A DNA stretch of 64,000 nt from Corynebacterium sp. (GCF_030538285.1 NZ_JAUNUG010000008.1:20713-84712); one strand, 5' to 3'. Shown: positions 36,273 through 46,811, counted from the stretch's first letter. Notes: a model not told the origin generated them from the letters alone. Made by a program: numbers and translations.

Positions 36273-37223
36273 TCACTTCCTTTCCTCAGGGAGTGGGTCA
36301 AGCCCCTTGTCGATGCGGCGGAGGATGACTCCCTCGCGCAGCGCCCAGGGGCAGATCTCGATGCTCTCAAGTCCCAGGGCACGCATGCTGGCCTCGGCGA
36401 CAAGCGCGCCGGCGACGATCTGGTGCGAGCGGTCGGAGCTGATGCCCTCCAGCTCAGCGCGGTCGGCGGCGGTCATCCGGGAGATGAAGGCGATGAGCTG
36501 GCGCAGGCCCGGTGCGGTCAGGGTGCGCTTGATGTAGGGGCCTTCGGCGCTGGGGGCAGCACCGGTGAGGCGGGCGAGGGTGCGGAACGTCTTGGAGGTG
36601 CCCACGGCCAGGCCAGCGGCGCCGTAGGCGCGCATCTGCCGAGCAGGTTCGGTGAGCTCGGCGTCAATGTAGTCGCGGAGCAGGTTGATCTTCTTGCGCT
36701 CCGGCGGGTCAGTGTCGAACCACTGGTGGGTGAGGCGGCCGGCACCCAGGTCAAGGGAGATCGCCACATCGGGGGTCTCATCGGAACCGGTGGACAGCTC
36801 GAGAGAGCCGCCGCCGATGTCCAGGTTGGTGATCCTGCCGGCGGACCATCCGTACCAGCGGCGCACGGCGAGGAAGGTCAGTTTCGCCTCGTCCTCACCG
36901 GAGAGCACCTCCAGGCGCACTCCCGTGTCCTTTTCCACCGAATCGAGGACATCGGCGGAGTTCGTCGCCGAACGCACCGCCGACGTCGCGAAGGACATGA
37001 CCTCGGAGCAGCCGAGTGTCGTCGCCAAGTCGGCAGCCTCGGCTACGGCCTTGGTGAGCCGCTTGATGCCCTTGTCACCGATGGCACCGTCGCCGTCGAT
37101 AAGCTCCACGAGTCGCAGACTGGTCTTCCAGTCACTCATCGGGGTCGGATGTCCGCCATTGCGGGCATCGACCGCCACCATGTGGACAGTATTACTGCCA
37201 ACGTCCAATACACCTAGTCGCAC
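36273..37223 (-). CDS. Exopolyphosphatase / guanosine pentaphosphatase family protein (Ppx/GppA)
   Basis: An ASKHA-fold phosphatase of 316 residues. Motifs are [14 protein letters not shown] (phosphate 1), [10 protein letters not shown] (phosphate 2) and [13 protein letters not shown]. The family cleaves terminal phosphates of polyphosphate and can act on pppGpp. The short form lacks the extra C-terminal domains of E. coli Ppx and is like Rv0496. The GTG at 37223 is 7 nt downstream of TACCCT (leaderless pattern), and no homology is seen upstream of it. Divergent from the cysteine-rich gene, 34 bp away. Confidence 0.88.
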   Translation of the reverse strand: MRLGVLDVGSNTVHMVAVDARNGGHPTPMSDWKTSLRLVELIDGDGAIGDKGIKRLTKAVAEAADLATTLGCSEVMSFATSAVRSATNSADVLDSVEKDTGVRLEVLSGEDEAKLTFLAVRRWYGWSAGRITNLDIGGGSLELSTGSDETPDVAISLDLGAGRLTHQWFDTDPPERKKINLLRDYIDAELTEPARQMRAYGAAGLAVGTSKTFRTLARLTGAAPSAEGPYIKRTLTAPGLRQLIAFISRMTAADRAELEGISSDRSHQIVAGALVAEASMRALGLESIEICPWALREGVILRRIDKGLDPLPEERK

Positions 37224-37257
37224 ATGTCTTAGGGTAGACGGTCTAACCTTGGCAAGT
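37224..37257. promoter_or_regulatory. Compact divergent promoter, two leaderless genes
   Basis: Minus strand: TACCCT (37236-37231), 7 nt, GTG. Plus strand: TAACCT (37244-37249), 8 nt, GTG. The gap between divergent starts is 34 bp, as compact as the other pairs in this window. Confidence 0.5.
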
Positions 37258-38121
37258 GTGAATCGCCCACAATCGACCCAGGTTTTTCTGGGGTTCCCGG
37301 AGACATCCCCCGCTGGCAGGCAGATCCTGGCCGGCGCGGAGGAGGCTCCCGATTTCCCGCGGGAGTGGTTCGAGTTTGTTAACCCGGACGATCCGCTGCA
37401 CACCTTCCAGATCGACCTGACCTGGCTCGAATCCCACTACACCTGCCATTTCGGGCAGGAGGCGTGCCAGAGCATCGACTTTGAGCAGACCGACATCGGC
37501 TGTTGCGTCCACGGTGCCTACCTGGCGGATGAAACCGACCGGGACCAGCTCTACAACGCCGTCCACGACATGCCGGCGAAATACTGGCAACACCGCCCGA
37601 AAGAGGTGGACGAGTTCTTCGCCACCGACAAGGCCGTCGATCTGGAACCCTGGCTGGAGTGGGACGACGACGAGGACGAGCCCTCCCTGAAGACGACGAC
37701 CGTCGGCGGGGCCTGCATCTTCGCCAACCGCGCGGGCTGGGAGACCGGCACCGGATGCGCCATCCACCAGTGGGCGGTGGCTGAGGGGCGGGAGTTGACC
37801 GTCGAGAAGCCGGAGGTGTGCTGGCAGGTTCCGCTGCGCCGCTACGAAGACTATGAGGAGCGCACCGACGGCGTCGAGATCCTCCGTACCGTCATCGGCG
37901 AGTATGACCGCCGCGCCTGGGGCAACGGTGGCGAGGACTTCGACTGGTGGTGCTCATCCGCGAGTGCCTGCCACACCCACCCGGATCCGCTGTGGGTATC
38001 CATGCGCGCCGAGCTGATCGCCCTGATGGGCCAGCCCTCCTACGACATTCTCGCCGCCCATTGTGAACGCCGGGCGGCCGCGGGACTCATGGCAACGCAC
38101 CCGGCAACTGCGAGACGATGA
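37258..38121 (+). CDS. Cysteine-rich conserved protein (Rv0495c-like position)
   Basis: A 287-residue soluble protein. The N-terminal half holds a cysteine cluster, CHFGQEAC followed by TDIGCCVHG, then further cysteines at [30 protein letters not shown] and AAHCERR. Cys and His spacing suggests a metal or Fe-S site, in the manner of zinc/iron-chelating YkgJ-like domains. The acidic loop (WDDDEDEP) is unusual. Rv0495c holds the same place, divergent from ppx. Start by the TAACCT box. The stop overlaps the permease start by 4 bp, so both are co-translated. Confidence 0.65.
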   Translation: MNRPQSTQVFLGFPETSPAGRQILAGAEEAPDFPREWFEFVNPDDPLHTFQIDLTWLESHYTCHFGQEACQSIDFEQTDIGCCVHGAYLADETDRDQLYNAVHDMPAKYWQHRPKEVDEFFATDKAVDLEPWLEWDDDEDEPSLKTTTVGGACIFANRAGWETGTGCAIHQWAVAEGRELTVEKPEVCWQVPLRRYEDYEERTDGVEILRTVIGEYDRRAWGNGGEDFDWWCSSASACHTHPDPLWVSMRAELIALMGQPSYDILAAHCERRAAAGLMATHPATARR

Positions 38122-40763
38122 ACGGTCGGCTGACTCCGGTGCTACGGGCGTCGGCACGCTCAGTCCTCGCGCACCGTGGACGATTCGCGCTGACCTTCCT
38201 GTCAGTGGTGCTGGGCACGGCCTTCATTGCTGGGTCACTGCTGCTGACCTCGGCGTTGGCCCGTTCCTTTGACTCCATCGTCGATGCCGGCGTGCACGGT
38301 ATCGATGTCGGCGTCGTCGGTAGTACGAACTCCCCGCAGGGTGTGCCCTTCGAGGTCATCGACGATATTGCCTCCTGGCCGGAAGTGCGCGCCATCAACA
38401 TCATCGGCGACGGCCCAGGCCCGCCCTCGGGCACCCGGGCTGTCGGCGGCTCCGGCATCATCGTCATAGGCCCCGATGCCGCGCCCCTGCAAACAGGGTC
38501 GGCGGGGGCACATCCGGGGGCGGCGTACGCTCCCGAGGACACCGTCGGTCATATCCCCGTGCTTATCGACGGCGCCTGGCCCACCGCCCCCGACGAGGTC
38601 ATGCTTAACGCGCATGCAGTGGAGCAGTCGGAGCTGAAGATCGGCGATCGCCTCCTGATCATCAGTCCACGCGAACGTTCCACCGTGCGCATGGTCGGGG
38701 TTTATGATTCGCCGCGCGATTCCGCCGGGTGGATCAGCGTGCTGTTCACCCCGGACAGCTACCGCTACCGATTCACCGAGGACGGTTTCGCCTCTCAGGT
38801 GGTTATTGCTGTGGAGCCGTGGGCGGACCCGATGCTGGTGCGCAACCGCATCGGCCTGAACTACGGGGCGCTCACCCCACTCCTCCCGGAGCAGATCATT
38901 GAGAGGATGGCCGACAGCCGACTCCAACAGTTGGACTTCGTCCGCTACATCCTCGTCATTTTCGGGGCGGTGGCGTTGTTCATCGGCTCGCTCAACATCG
39001 TCAACACCTTCGCCATGGTCGTGGGGCAACGCACCAAGGAGTTCGCCCTTCTGCGCTCCATCGGTGTCTCGACTTTCCAGGTGGCGGCCAGCGTGGTCAC
39101 CGAAGCCGCGATCATCGGGTTCGCCGGCTCGGTCGTGGGAATCGTCACCGCTATCTTCGGCGTCGGCTTCCTGCTGGCGGTCATGCAGGCCACAGGTGGG
39201 GAATTAACCTCCGTCAACCTCACGCTGACTGCTGAGTCCGTCTTCATCCCGCTGGTATTCGGGGTGGTCATCACCATGGCCGCCGCCCTGGCCCCCGCCC
39301 GCCGGGCCGCGATGCTTCCGCCGGTCCAGGCCTTCGATCTTTCCGACGCCCGCTCCTCCCGCCTGCCCATCCTCCGCCTGCTCATCTCCGGCGCCATGTT
39401 CTCCCTCGGAGCGATCCTCCTGATGGGGGCGGCTCTCATCTCCTCAGTGAACGGAAGGGTCGTTGACATTGATGTGCGCCTGATCCTCGTGGCCGCAGGT
39501 CTCATCCTGGGCCTATGGTCGCTGGTGTTGTCGGGCCCTTCGCTCATCGTCGCGGTGGGTGGCACCCTGGGCCGCGCCATCACCTGGCCCATGGGAGTGA
39601 TGGGCCAACTGGCCCGCCAGAACTCCATACGCAACCCGCGCCGTTCCGCGACCTCCGCCCTAGCTCTCGCGCTCGGCGTGGGGTTGGTGGCCGGTGTGGG
39701 CACCGTCGGTTCCTCCGCCCGGGCCAGTGTCTTCGGCGCGATCGAATCCTCCGTCACCGCACCTTTTGTCCTCGACAGCCTCTCCGGTGGCTCTGTGCAG
39801 GGCCGCGCCACCGGAGGAGCTGGCCTATTCCTCCCTCCGGAGAGCCGCGAACTGGCGCAACGTACCAGCGGGGTCGCCGACACCGGCACACTCATGTCCG
39901 CTCCCCTGCAGGCCGACAACTGGAACCATCCGACGACCACCGTCCTGGACAGCGATGTCAGCCTCTTCATGGACCTCAATCTGCGAGCCGGCGCCTTCAG
40001 CGATCCACAGGTCCCCGCCGCGGCCCTGTCCGCCGAGTACGCCGAACAAGAGGCCCTGTCCATCGGCGACTACATCCCCCTCACCGTCATGGACGGCGTC
40101 GAAGAGAACGCCATCTGGATCCCGGTGACCGCCATCTACGGTGAGACCGCGCTTCTCGGGCACATCGCCGTGACCTGGGCCGCCGCAGATGCCGTCCTGG
40201 ACAGCACGGAGAGCGCGATCAACCGCACTGCCGTGTTCGTCACCCCCGATGGTTCCGTCTCCGACACGCAACTGCGCGCCAATCTGGAAGCAGCGGTAGC
40301 GCCGCTGCTGGTCGTGCAGGTGAAATCCAGCACCGAGTACACCAGCGCCCTGGGCAACCAGATCAATCAGCTGTTGCTCATCATCTACGCGCTGCTGGCG
40401 TTGGCGGTGATCATTGCGACGCTCGGCATCGTCAACACCTTGCTGCTTTCAGTAGCGGAGCGCAGCAGTGAGATCGGCACCCTGCGTGCCATCGGCCTGC
40501 AGCGTTGGCAGGTCCGCCGGATGATCGAGATCGAATCCCTCATCCTCACCGTCCACGGCGCAGTAGTCGGTGTTCTCGCGGGGACATCCGCCGGCTGGGC
40601 CGTGGTCCGGGTGCTGGCGGAAAAAGGCATGACCTCACCGTCGATCCCCTGGCCACAGATCACCGCCATGGTTGGCGCCGCTGTCGTGGTCGGGGTACTG
40701 GCGTCCGTGGTACCGGCGCTGAAGGCGGCAGCGACACCCCCGCTCGAAGCTATCGAGCGTTAA
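38118..40763 (+). CDS. FtsX/MacB-type ABC transporter permease without adjacent ATPase
   Basis: An 881-residue membrane protein with about ten helices. One helix lies at 15-38, then an extracytoplasmic MacB-like domain, a first FtsX core (about 275-395), central helices (about 415-520), a second extracytoplasmic domain and a second FtsX core (about 750-870, with [23 protein letters not shown]). Such duplicated permeases extrude lipids or lipoproteins or activate envelope hydrolases, and need a cytoplasmic ATPase. None is encoded next to it. It overlaps the upstream gene (ATGA) and converges on regX3 with a 4-bp overlap. Confidence 0.85.
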   Translation: MNGRLTPVLRASARSVLAHRGRFALTFLSVVLGTAFIAGSLLLTSALARSFDSIVDAGVHGIDVGVVGSTNSPQGVPFEVIDDIASWPEVRAINIIGDGPGPPSGTRAVGGSGIIVIGPDAAPLQTGSAGAHPGAAYAPEDTVGHIPVLIDGAWPTAPDEVMLNAHAVEQSELKIGDRLLIISPRERSTVRMVGVYDSPRDSAGWISVLFTPDSYRYRFTEDGFASQVVIAVEPWADPMLVRNRIGLNYGALTPLLPEQIIERMADSRLQQLDFVRYILVIFGAVALFIGSLNIVNTFAMVVGQRTKEFALLRSIGVSTFQVAASVVTEAAIIGFAGSVVGIVTAIFGVGFLLAVMQATGGELTSVNLTLTAESVFIPLVFGVVITMAAALAPARRAAMLPPVQAFDLSDARSSRLPILRLLISGAMFSLGAILLMGAALISSVNGRVVDIDVRLILVAAGLILGLWSLVLSGPSLIVAVGGTLGRAITWPMGVMGQLARQNSIRNPRRSATSALALALGVGLVAGVGTVGSSARASVFGAIESSVTAPFVLDSLSGGSVQGRATGGAGLFLPPESRELAQRTSGVADTGTLMSAPLQADNWNHPTTTVLDSDVSLFMDLNLRAGAFSDPQVPAAALSAEYAEQEALSIGDYIPLTVMDGVEENAIWIPVTAIYGETALLGHIAVTWAAADAVLDSTESAINRTAVFVTPDGSVSDTQLRANLEAAVAPLLVVQVKSSTEYTSALGNQINQLLLIIYALLALAVIIATLGIVNTLLLSVAERSSEIGTLRAIGLQRWQVRRMIEIESLILTVHGAVVGVLAGTSAGWAVVRVLAEKGMTSPSIPWPQITAMVGAAVVVGVLASVVPALKAAATPPLEAIER

Positions 40764-41455
40764 GCCTCGAACTTGTAGCCTAGGCCGCGGACGGTGACCA
40801 GCTGCTTCGGGCGGGAGGGTTCCTCCTCGATCTTGGAGCGCAGGCGCTTGACGTGGACGTCGAGGGTCTTGGTGTCGCCGACGTAATCGGCACCCCAGAT
40901 CCGGTCGATGAGCTGCCCGCGGGTCAGCACACGGCCGGCGTTGCGCAGGAGGTATTCCAGCAGATCGAACTCCTTGAGCGGCATGGGGACCGGCTCGCCG
41001 TCGACGGTGACGGTGTGGCGCTCGACGTCCATGCGGACGCGGCCGCCCTCGAGGATCTGCTCCTCGATTTCCTCGATGAGCGGCTCGGCCTCCGCCCCGC
41101 GGCGCAGGACGGCGCGGATGCGGGCGATGAGCTCACGGGAGGAGTAGGGCTTGGTGACGTAGTCGTCGGCGCCCAGCTCCAGACCGACGACCTTGTCGAT
41201 CTCCGAGTCACGCGCCGTCACCATGATGACCGGCACGGAAGACGTGGTGCGCAGCTGCTTGCACACATCGGTGCCCGACATGCCCGGCAGCATGAGATCG
41301 AGCAGGACGATGTCGATGGCGTTGCGTTCGAACTCCACCAGGGCGGTGGGGCCGTCTCCGGCGATGATCACCTCGAACCCCTCCTTACGCAGAAGGAAGG
41401 CCAACGGATCGGCGAGAGATTCCTCGTCTTCGACGATGAGGATGGTCGTCGTCAT
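40760..41455 (-). CDS. regX3: Response regulator RegX3 (OmpR/PhoB family)
   Basis: A 231-residue response regulator. The receiver has E9/D10, the phosphoacceptor D53 (VLLDLMLPG), T80 and K102; the winged-helix domain ends [12 protein letters not shown]. In Corynebacteriales, RegX3 with SenX3 controls phosphate starvation genes. Its start overlaps the senX3 stop by 4 bp (gpmA-senX3-regX3 order, as in Rv0489-Rv0491). Confidence 0.93.
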   Translation of the reverse strand: MTTTILIVEDEESLADPLAFLLRKEGFEVIIAGDGPTALVEFERNAIDIVLLDLMLPGMSGTDVCKQLRTTSSVPVIMVTARDSEIDKVVGLELGADDYVTKPYSSRELIARIRAVLRRGAEAEPLIEEIEEQILEGGRVRMDVERHTVTVDGEPVPMPLKEFDLLEYLLRNAGRVLTRGQLIDRIWGADYVGDTKTLDVHVKRLRSKIEEEPSRPKQLVTVRGLGYKFEA

Positions 41456-42705
41456 GTTGTTTTGTCCTTTCGACGTGTCGCTACCCGGGACACTGCCTGC
41501 CGCAGCGCACCGGTGGAGCCTGGCTCCTCATCCTGCCCTGCCACCTCAATGGCGGGTTGCTCGGGGATCGGATGGTGGATCGGAAGTTCGATGGTGAACG
41601 TAGATCCCGTGCCTGGACGGGACCACACCTTGATGTTACCGCCGTGATTGGCCACGACGTGCTTGACTATCGCCAACCCCAGCCCGGTGCCACCCGTGGA
41701 GCGCGAACGCGCCTTATCGACGCGGAAGAAACGCTCAAAGACGCGCTTCTGGTCCTCCGGGGAAATGCCGATACCCCGGTCGGTGACGCGGATGAGCACC
41801 ACATCCTCGTTCGCCACCTTCTGCGAGACCGACACCGGCACCGACTGCGGCGAGTAGTTGATGGCGTTGGAGATGAGGTTGGAGACGGCCGTGACCAGCA
41901 GGGAACGGTCACCCATGACGAACACCCCGGAGTCCGAGCCCTTCGTCAAGGTGATGTCGGCGTTGTCGGCGGCGACCTGATTGCGGTGGAAGGCCTCGTC
42001 GATAATGTCGTCGACGGAGACCGGCTCCATCTCCGGCAGCGGCTCCGCACCCTGCAGTTTGGACAGGGAAATGAGCTCGTTGATCATGCTGGCCATGCGG
42101 TGGGCCTCCTTATGGAGGCGTTTGCCGAAGTACTCGACATGCTCGGGGTCATCGACCCCTTCCATAAGGGCCTCGGCGAGCAGCGCCATGCCGCCGACCG
42201 GGGTTTTCAGCTCGTGCGAGACGTTCGCGACGAAGTCGCGTCGGGCGGACTCCATGCGGACGTTCTCGGACTCGTCGGTGCCGTAGACGATGACGAAGCG
42301 GTCGTCGACAAGCGTCAGCGGTTTGATGAGCGCACGCACCGACGACACCCGGTTACCTGTCCGCCGGAAGGGCATGGACAGGTCGAGGGTGCGCGATTCC
42401 TTATCAGCGTAAACCTCGCCGGCGACCTGCCAGACCTGTTCGTTGACCGTGCGGTCATGGACGATCGCCATCTCATGCGCGCGCGCATTGGAAAGGATCA
42501 CCTCTCCCCCGCGATCAAGCACGGTGACACCCGTCGGCGACCCCTGGATGGCCAGGTGCAGAACCTGGCCGACCGTGGTCACCTGGTTATCTTCCAGCGT
42601 CGCCGAGGAGCGGTGCCGGATGATGCGCTTACGGGCCCAGTTCAACGCCGGAAGAGCGACGCCGGTGACGGCGACGCCCAACAGGAACGCGAGAAAGGCT
42701 GACAC
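41452..42705 (-). CDS. senX3: Sensor histidine kinase SenX3
   Basis: A 417-residue kinase. It has one clear N-terminal helix (about 2-22), a PAS-like domain (about 45-145), a dimerisation domain with phosphohistidine H164 in NVSHELKTPVGG, and an HATPase domain with N-, G1- and G2-box regions (LISNAINYS, TDRGIGIS, GGTGLGLAI). It phosphorylates RegX3, and the absence of a large extracellular domain fits sensing through the phosphate uptake system. It lies 10 bp downstream of gpmA. Confidence 0.93.
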   Translation of the reverse strand: MSAFLAFLLGVAVTGVALPALNWARKRIIRHRSSATLEDNQVTTVGQVLHLAIQGSPTGVTVLDRGGEVILSNARAHEMAIVHDRTVNEQVWQVAGEVYADKESRTLDLSMPFRRTGNRVSSVRALIKPLTLVDDRFVIVYGTDESENVRMESARRDFVANVSHELKTPVGGMALLAEALMEGVDDPEHVEYFGKRLHKEAHRMASMINELISLSKLQGAEPLPEMEPVSVDDIIDEAFHRNQVAADNADITLTKGSDSGVFVMGDRSLLVTAVSNLISNAINYSPQSVPVSVSQKVANEDVVLIRVTDRGIGISPEDQKRVFERFFRVDKARSRSTGGTGLGLAIVKHVVANHGGNIKVWSRPGTGSTFTIELPIHHPIPEQPAIEVAGQDEEPGSTGALRQAVSRVATRRKDKTT

Positions 42706-42715
42706 GCCTTACAGG

Positions 42716-43462
42716 CTACTTGCCACCCTGTGCGGCCACAGCGGCTGCACCGGCGGCTGCCGCCTCCGGATCGAGGTAGGTACCACCCGGGTTGGTGACG
42801 TTGCCCTCAGCATCGAACTCATAGACCAGCGGGATGCCGGTCGGGATGTTGAGAGCTGCGATGTCCTCGTCGGAGATGTTGTCCAGGTGCTTGACCAGCG
42901 CGCGCAGGGAGTTACCGTGGGCCGCGACGAGGACGTTCTCACCGTTGCGCAGGCGCGGCTCGATCTCCTCCTGGTAGTAGGGGATGAATCGCTTGACGAC
43001 GTCGAGCAGGCACTCGGTACGCGGGACAGTGTCCAGGTGGGCGTAGCGCACGTCATCGGACTGCGAATACTCGGAGTCGTCGGCCAGCTCCGGCGGCGGG
43101 GTGTCGTACGAACGGCGCCACGCCATGAACTGCTCGTCGCCGTACTTGTCCTTGGTCTCCGCCTTGTTCAGGCCCTGCAGCGCACCGTAGTGACGCTCGT
43201 TGAGACGCCAGTCACGGACCACCGGGATCCAGTGACGGTCGGCGGCGTTAAGGGCGATATTGGCGGTGCGGATCGCGCGACGCAGCAGGGAGGTGTACAG
43301 CACGTCCGGGAGAATGCCTTCCTCCTTGAGCATCTCGCCGCCGCGGACAGCCTCGGCGACACCCTGCTCGGTGAGGTCAACGTCCACCCAGCCGGTGAAC
43401 TGGTTCGATTTGTTCCACTGGCTCTGGCCGTGGCGAAGAAGAATGAGCTTTCCGTTGGTCAT
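42716..43462 (-). CDS. gpmA: 2,3-bisphosphoglycerate-dependent phosphoglycerate mutase GpmA
   Basis: Glycolytic enzyme interconverting 3- and 2-phosphoglycerate. The phosphohistidine H11 lies in [12 protein letters not shown]; the second catalytic histidine is in [17 protein letters not shown]. The signatures [11 protein letters not shown] and [15 protein letters not shown] are complete. It has 248 residues. GGAG lies 2 nt before the ATG, and a CATATT box 6 nt before it suggests the transcript may start at or near the start codon. First gene of the senX3-regX3 transcript. Confidence 0.96.
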   Translation of the reverse strand: MTNGKLILLRHGQSQWNKSNQFTGWVDVDLTEQGVAEAVRGGEMLKEEGILPDVLYTSLLRRAIRTANIALNAADRHWIPVVRDWRLNERHYGALQGLNKAETKDKYGDEQFMAWRRSYDTPPPELADDSEYSQSDDVRYAHLDTVPRTECLLDVVKRFIPYYQEEIEPRLRNGENVLVAAHGNSLRALVKHLDNISDEDIAALNIPTGIPLVYEFDAEGNVTNPGGTYLDPEAAAAGAAAVAAQGGK

Positions 43463-43495
43463 GTCTCCAATATGCCACGATTGCGCCGCTCATGT

Positions 43496-43511
43496 GGGGG
43501 TATATACCCCC
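43496..43511. promoter_or_regulatory. Perfect 16-bp palindrome upstream of gpmA
   Basis: GGGGGTATATACCCCC lies between the mshA stop (43513) and the gpmA start (43462), 33 bp before the latter. It shares the GGGTAT/ATACCC half-sites of the operator at 46567-46582, but in opposite arrangement. A role as an operator or as the mshA terminator is possible; there is no U-tract. Confidence 0.5.
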
Positions 43512-43512
43512 G

Positions 43513-44769
43513 TCAGGCCCGGCGCGGTGCGCAGTCGTCGATCTCCCGGCTGAGCACCTCGTTGTAGACGCTCGCCAGCTGGGACGCCGAGGCCGCCCAC
43601 GAGAAGTTCGCGGCATGAGCGACGGCCTCGCCGGCCATGCGCAGGCGGGTGTCGTCATCGTCGAGAAGCTGCTCCAGCGCGTCGGCCCAGTCCTCGGTGG
43701 CGTGGCCGTCGACAAGCACTCCCGTCTCACCCTCCGCAACGGCGACAGGGAGACCGCCGACCCGGGCGGCGACCACCGGGGTGCCGCAGGCCTGCGCCTC
43801 CATGGCGACGAGTCCGAAGGATTCGTTGTAACTGGGGACGGCGACGATGTCGGCGGCCTGGTAGATGGTGACCAGTTCCTCCGGCGGGCGGGGATCCAGG
43901 AAGCGGATACGTCGCTCGACACCCAGTTCACGGGCCAGTTCCCGGTACTGCCGCTCGGTGGTGGCGGCCCCCGATGCCCCACCACAAATGATGGCCCGGA
44001 GTTTGCGTTCCGGGCGACGGCGGACCATCTCGGCGATGGCGCGGATGAGCACCTGCGGGCCCTTGAATTGCTGCAGCCGGCCGACGAACACAACCAGTTC
44101 CGCGTCGAGTGGGATGCCGAGCAGGCGGCGGGAGCGTTCGGTGTTGCGGTCTGTGCCGGGGGTGAACAGTTCGACGTCAGTACCCGGGGTGACCACGACG
44201 ATGCGCTCGGGCTCGGCGTCGTAATGGTCGATGAGATCGTTCGTCTCCTCCGGCGTGTTGACCACCAGGGTGTCCGCATTATCGACGAGCTGCTGTTCAC
44301 AGATCCGCCGCGCCTCCGATTCGGGGGAATCGTCATCACTGCGGTGGGCGTTTTTCACCGCGGCCAAAGTGTGCGCGGTGTGCACGAGCGGGATCTCCCA
44401 CAAATCCCGCAGCAGCCATCCGACCTGGCCGGAGAGCCAGTAGTGAGAGTGGATGAGCTCATAGTCAACGTCATGGCACCGCTGGAAGGCCACCATGCCG
44501 CCGGCGAAAGCCGCCAACTGGGTCGGCAGGGACTCTTTCTCCAGCCCGTCGTAGGGGCCGGCCACGATGTTGAGCACCCGCAGGCCCGGCTCCACATCGA
44601 CCACCTCCCCCTGGCTGGGCCGGGTCGCCCGGGTGAAAATGTCCACCTCCACACCCTGGCGGGCCAGCTGGCGGGCGGTGTTGAGGACATAGACGTTCAT
44701 GCCACCTGCATCTCCCGAGCCGGGCTGCTGCAACGGCGAGGTGTGCATGGAGATCATCGCGACGCGCAT
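43513..44769 (-). CDS. mshA: D-inositol-3-phosphate glycosyltransferase MshA
   Basis: First enzyme of mycothiol synthesis: transfers GlcNAc from UDP-GlcNAc to 1-L-inositol-1-phosphate. GT4 fold of 418 residues. N-terminal [12 protein letters not shown] and [10 protein letters not shown] (inositol phosphate/UDP site), then [17 protein letters not shown] and [18 protein letters not shown]. The ATG at 44769 lies exactly 7 nt after TATTAT (44777-44782), a leaderless start, which rules out the longer reading from 44811. Mycothiol is the main thiol buffer of this group. Confidence 0.95.
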   Translation of the reverse strand: MRVAMISMHTSPLQQPGSGDAGGMNVYVLNTARQLARQGVEVDIFTRATRPSQGEVVDVEPGLRVLNIVAGPYDGLEKESLPTQLAAFAGGMVAFQRCHDVDYELIHSHYWLSGQVGWLLRDLWEIPLVHTAHTLAAVKNAHRSDDDSPESEARRICEQQLVDNADTLVVNTPEETNDLIDHYDAEPERIVVVTPGTDVELFTPGTDRNTERSRRLLGIPLDAELVVFVGRLQQFKGPQVLIRAIAEMVRRRPERKLRAIICGGASGAATTERQYRELARELGVERRIRFLDPRPPEELVTIYQAADIVAVPSYNESFGLVAMEAQACGTPVVAARVGGLPVAVAEGETGVLVDGHATEDWADALEQLLDDDDTRLRMAGEAVAHAANFSWAASASQLASVYNEVLSREIDDCAPRRA

Positions 44770-44846
44770 GCCCCCAATAATAGGTGGGCGCGCCCGTATA
44801 CTGGGGCGCACCTTTAAAGCAGACCCCGAGCAGCGGAAGGCATCCT
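44770..44846. promoter_or_regulatory. Divergent promoter region of mshA and the acyl-CoA ligase
   Basis: Minus: TATTAT (44782-44777) for leaderless mshA. Plus: TATACT (44797-44802), giving a leader of about 40 nt with the ribosome binding site GGAAGG 6 nt before ATG 44847. Confidence 0.6.
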
Positions 44847-46553
44847 ATGTCGGCATTCGAGACCAAGGCCTGGTTGAACTATTACCCGGAGTGGACTCCC
44901 CACTCCCTCGACTACGACGAGACGACCCTGCTCGACGTCTACGACAACAACCTCGCCATCAACGCCGAGAAGTCGGCCACCTGGTTCTTCGGTAAGTCGC
45001 AGACCTACGCCGAGCTCGACCGTCAGGTCCGGCGGGCCGCCGCGGGGTTGCGCGCCTTCGGTGTGCGCCCCGGCGACAAGGTCGCCATCATCCTGCCGAA
45101 CTGCCCCCAGCACATCGCCGCCTTCTACGCGGTGCTCAAGCTGGGTGCGACCGTCGTGGAACACAACCCGCTCTACACCGCCCACGAGCTGGAGGGCCCC
45201 TTCTCCGATCACGGCGCCCGCGTCGCCATCGCCTGGGACAAGGCAGCGCCGACGCTGGAGAAGCTGCGCGGCACCACCTCCCTGGAAACGATTATCTCGG
45301 TGAACATGATCGAGGCCATGCCGGCGTTCAAGCAGCTGGCCCTGAAGCTGCCGATCAAGAAGGTCAAGGAGCAGCGCGAGGCGCTGTCCGCCCCCGCCCC
45401 GAACACGGTGCCGTGGGAGGCACTCATCGGTGCGGCGATCGGCGGCGAGGGCGATGACATCGTCTCTGAGCCTTCCGTGACCAAGGACTCCATCGCGCTT
45501 ATCCTCTACACCTCCGGCACCACCGGCGCCCCGAAAGGCGCCCAGCTCACCCACGGCAACCTTTTCGCCAACTGCCTGCAGGGCAAGAACTGGGTGCCGG
45601 GGCTCGGTGAGCAGGATGAGCGGATGCTCGCCGCGCTGCCGATGTTCCACGCCTACGGCCTGACGATGGTGGGCACCCTGTCCGTCTACATCGGCGGCGA
45701 AATGGTGCTGCTGCCGGCGCCGCGGATCCCACTGATCATGGACGTGATGAAAAAGCACACCCCGACCTGGCTGCCGGGCGTGCCCACGCTCTACGAGAAG
45801 ATCGTCGAGGCCGCCGAGGCCGACAACATCGACATCTCGGGTGTCCGCAATGCTTTCTGTGGCGCGGCAACCCTGCCGGTGTCCACGGTGGAGAAGTGGG
45901 AGCGCTTCACCGGCGGCCGCCTGGTGGAGGGTTACGGGCTGACGGAGACCGCGCCGGTCATCGTCGGCAACCCCATGAACGATGACCGTCGCCCCGGTTA
46001 CGTCGGCATCCCCTTCCCGGACACTGAGGTGCGCATCGCCAACCCGGACAACCTCGATGAGACCCAGCCCGACGGCACCGAGGGGGAGATCTTCGTCCGC
46101 GGCCCGCAGGTCTTCCCCGGTTACCTCAACCAGCCCGAGGCCACGGAAAACAGCTTCCATGATGGCTGGTACCGCACCGGCGACATCGGTGTCATGGAGG
46201 AGGATGGCTTCATCCGCCTGGTGGCCCGCATCAAGGAGGTCATCATCACCGGCGGTTTCAACGTCTACCCCGCGGAGGTCGAGGAGGCCATGCGCGATCA
46301 CCCGGACATTGTGGATCTGGCGGTCGTGGGTCGCCCGCGCGAGGACGGTTCCGAGGATGTCGTGGCCTGTGTGACGCTTCGCGACGGCGCCGCCATGGAT
46401 CCCGAGGGCCTCAAGGCCTTCGCCCGTGAGCGCCTCACCCGCTATAAGGTGCCGCGTACCTTCTACCACTTCGAGGAGTTGGCGCGGGACCAGATGGGCA
46501 AGATCCGTCGGCGTGAGGTGCAGGAGGACCTGCTGCGGTCGCTGGAACGCTGA
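44847..46553 (+). CDS. Long-chain fatty acyl-CoA ligase (FadD type)
   Basis: A 568-residue AMP-forming acyl-CoA synthetase. The P-loop is LILYTSGTTGAPKGAQLTH, followed by EGYGLTETAPV (A5), YRTGDIGVMEEDGFIRLVAR (A7/A8) and the lid lysine in DQMGKIRRREV. The length and the KEVIITGGFNVYPAEVEE linker fit fatty acid-CoA ligases (EC 6.2.1.3), with the exact chain length unknown. Ribosome binding site GGAAGG. Divergent from mshA. It precedes the CstR-like-controlled operon, which has its own promoter. Confidence 0.88.
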   Translation: MSAFETKAWLNYYPEWTPHSLDYDETTLLDVYDNNLAINAEKSATWFFGKSQTYAELDRQVRRAAAGLRAFGVRPGDKVAIILPNCPQHIAAFYAVLKLGATVVEHNPLYTAHELEGPFSDHGARVAIAWDKAAPTLEKLRGTTSLETIISVNMIEAMPAFKQLALKLPIKKVKEQREALSAPAPNTVPWEALIGAAIGGEGDDIVSEPSVTKDSIALILYTSGTTGAPKGAQLTHGNLFANCLQGKNWVPGLGEQDERMLAALPMFHAYGLTMVGTLSVYIGGEMVLLPAPRIPLIMDVMKKHTPTWLPGVPTLYEKIVEAAEADNIDISGVRNAFCGAATLPVSTVEKWERFTGGRLVEGYGLTETAPVIVGNPMNDDRRPGYVGIPFPDTEVRIANPDNLDETQPDGTEGEIFVRGPQVFPGYLNQPEATENSFHDGWYRTGDIGVMEEDGFIRLVARIKEVIITGGFNVYPAEVEEAMRDHPDIVDLAVVGRPREDGSEDVVACVTLRDGAAMDPEGLKAFARERLTRYKVPRTFYHFEELARDQMGKIRRREVQEDLLRSLER

Positions 46554-46554
46554 C

Positions 46555-46585
46555 TTGCATTCATAGATACCCTCGGGGGTATATT
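46555..46585 (+). promoter_or_regulatory. Promoter with CsoR/CstR-type palindromic operator
   Basis: A -35 box TTGCAT (46555-46560) and a -10 box TATATT (46580-46585) flank the palindrome ATACCC-TCGG-GGGTAT (46567-46582), which overlaps the -10. G-tract palindromes of this kind are the known targets of CsoR/CstR tetramers, and the regulator is encoded two genes downstream. Repressor binding would block RNA polymerase. Confidence 0.75.
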
Positions 46586-46627
46586 GGGGCCTGTCAGCAC
46601 AACCCCCACCTCCCGAGGAGTATCCCC

Positions 46628-46801
46628 ATGTGCCGTCCCGTCCCCTGCCCCACCTGCCATAAGACCACCTGGGCCGGCTGCGGCCAGCACGTCGACCAGG
46701 TGAAGGCCACCGTCCCCGCCAACCAGTGGTGCACCTGCGATCCCGCCGCCAAGAGCGAGAAGAAGTCCGGGGGCATCTTCTCCGGCCTCTTCGGGCGCTA
46801 A
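46628..46801 (+). CDS. Small cysteine-rich protein of the sulfur-stress operon
   Basis: A 57-residue protein with six cysteines (C2, C7, C10, C18, C35, C37) and two histidines in its first 38 residues, followed by a Lys-rich linker and GGIFSGLFGR. The CxxC plus C/H spacing resembles a zinc ribbon or a thiol/persulfide acceptor. A strong ribosome binding site (GAGGAG, 7 nt spacing) precedes the ATG. It is the first gene after the palindromic operator and 10 bp before the CoA-disulfide reductase. Function not known; sulfur carrier or metal buffer are guesses. Confidence 0.8.
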   Translation: MCRPVPCPTCHKTTWAGCGQHVDQVKATVPANQWCTCDPAAKSEKKSGGIFSGLFGR

Positions 46802-46811
46802 CATCAGCGCC

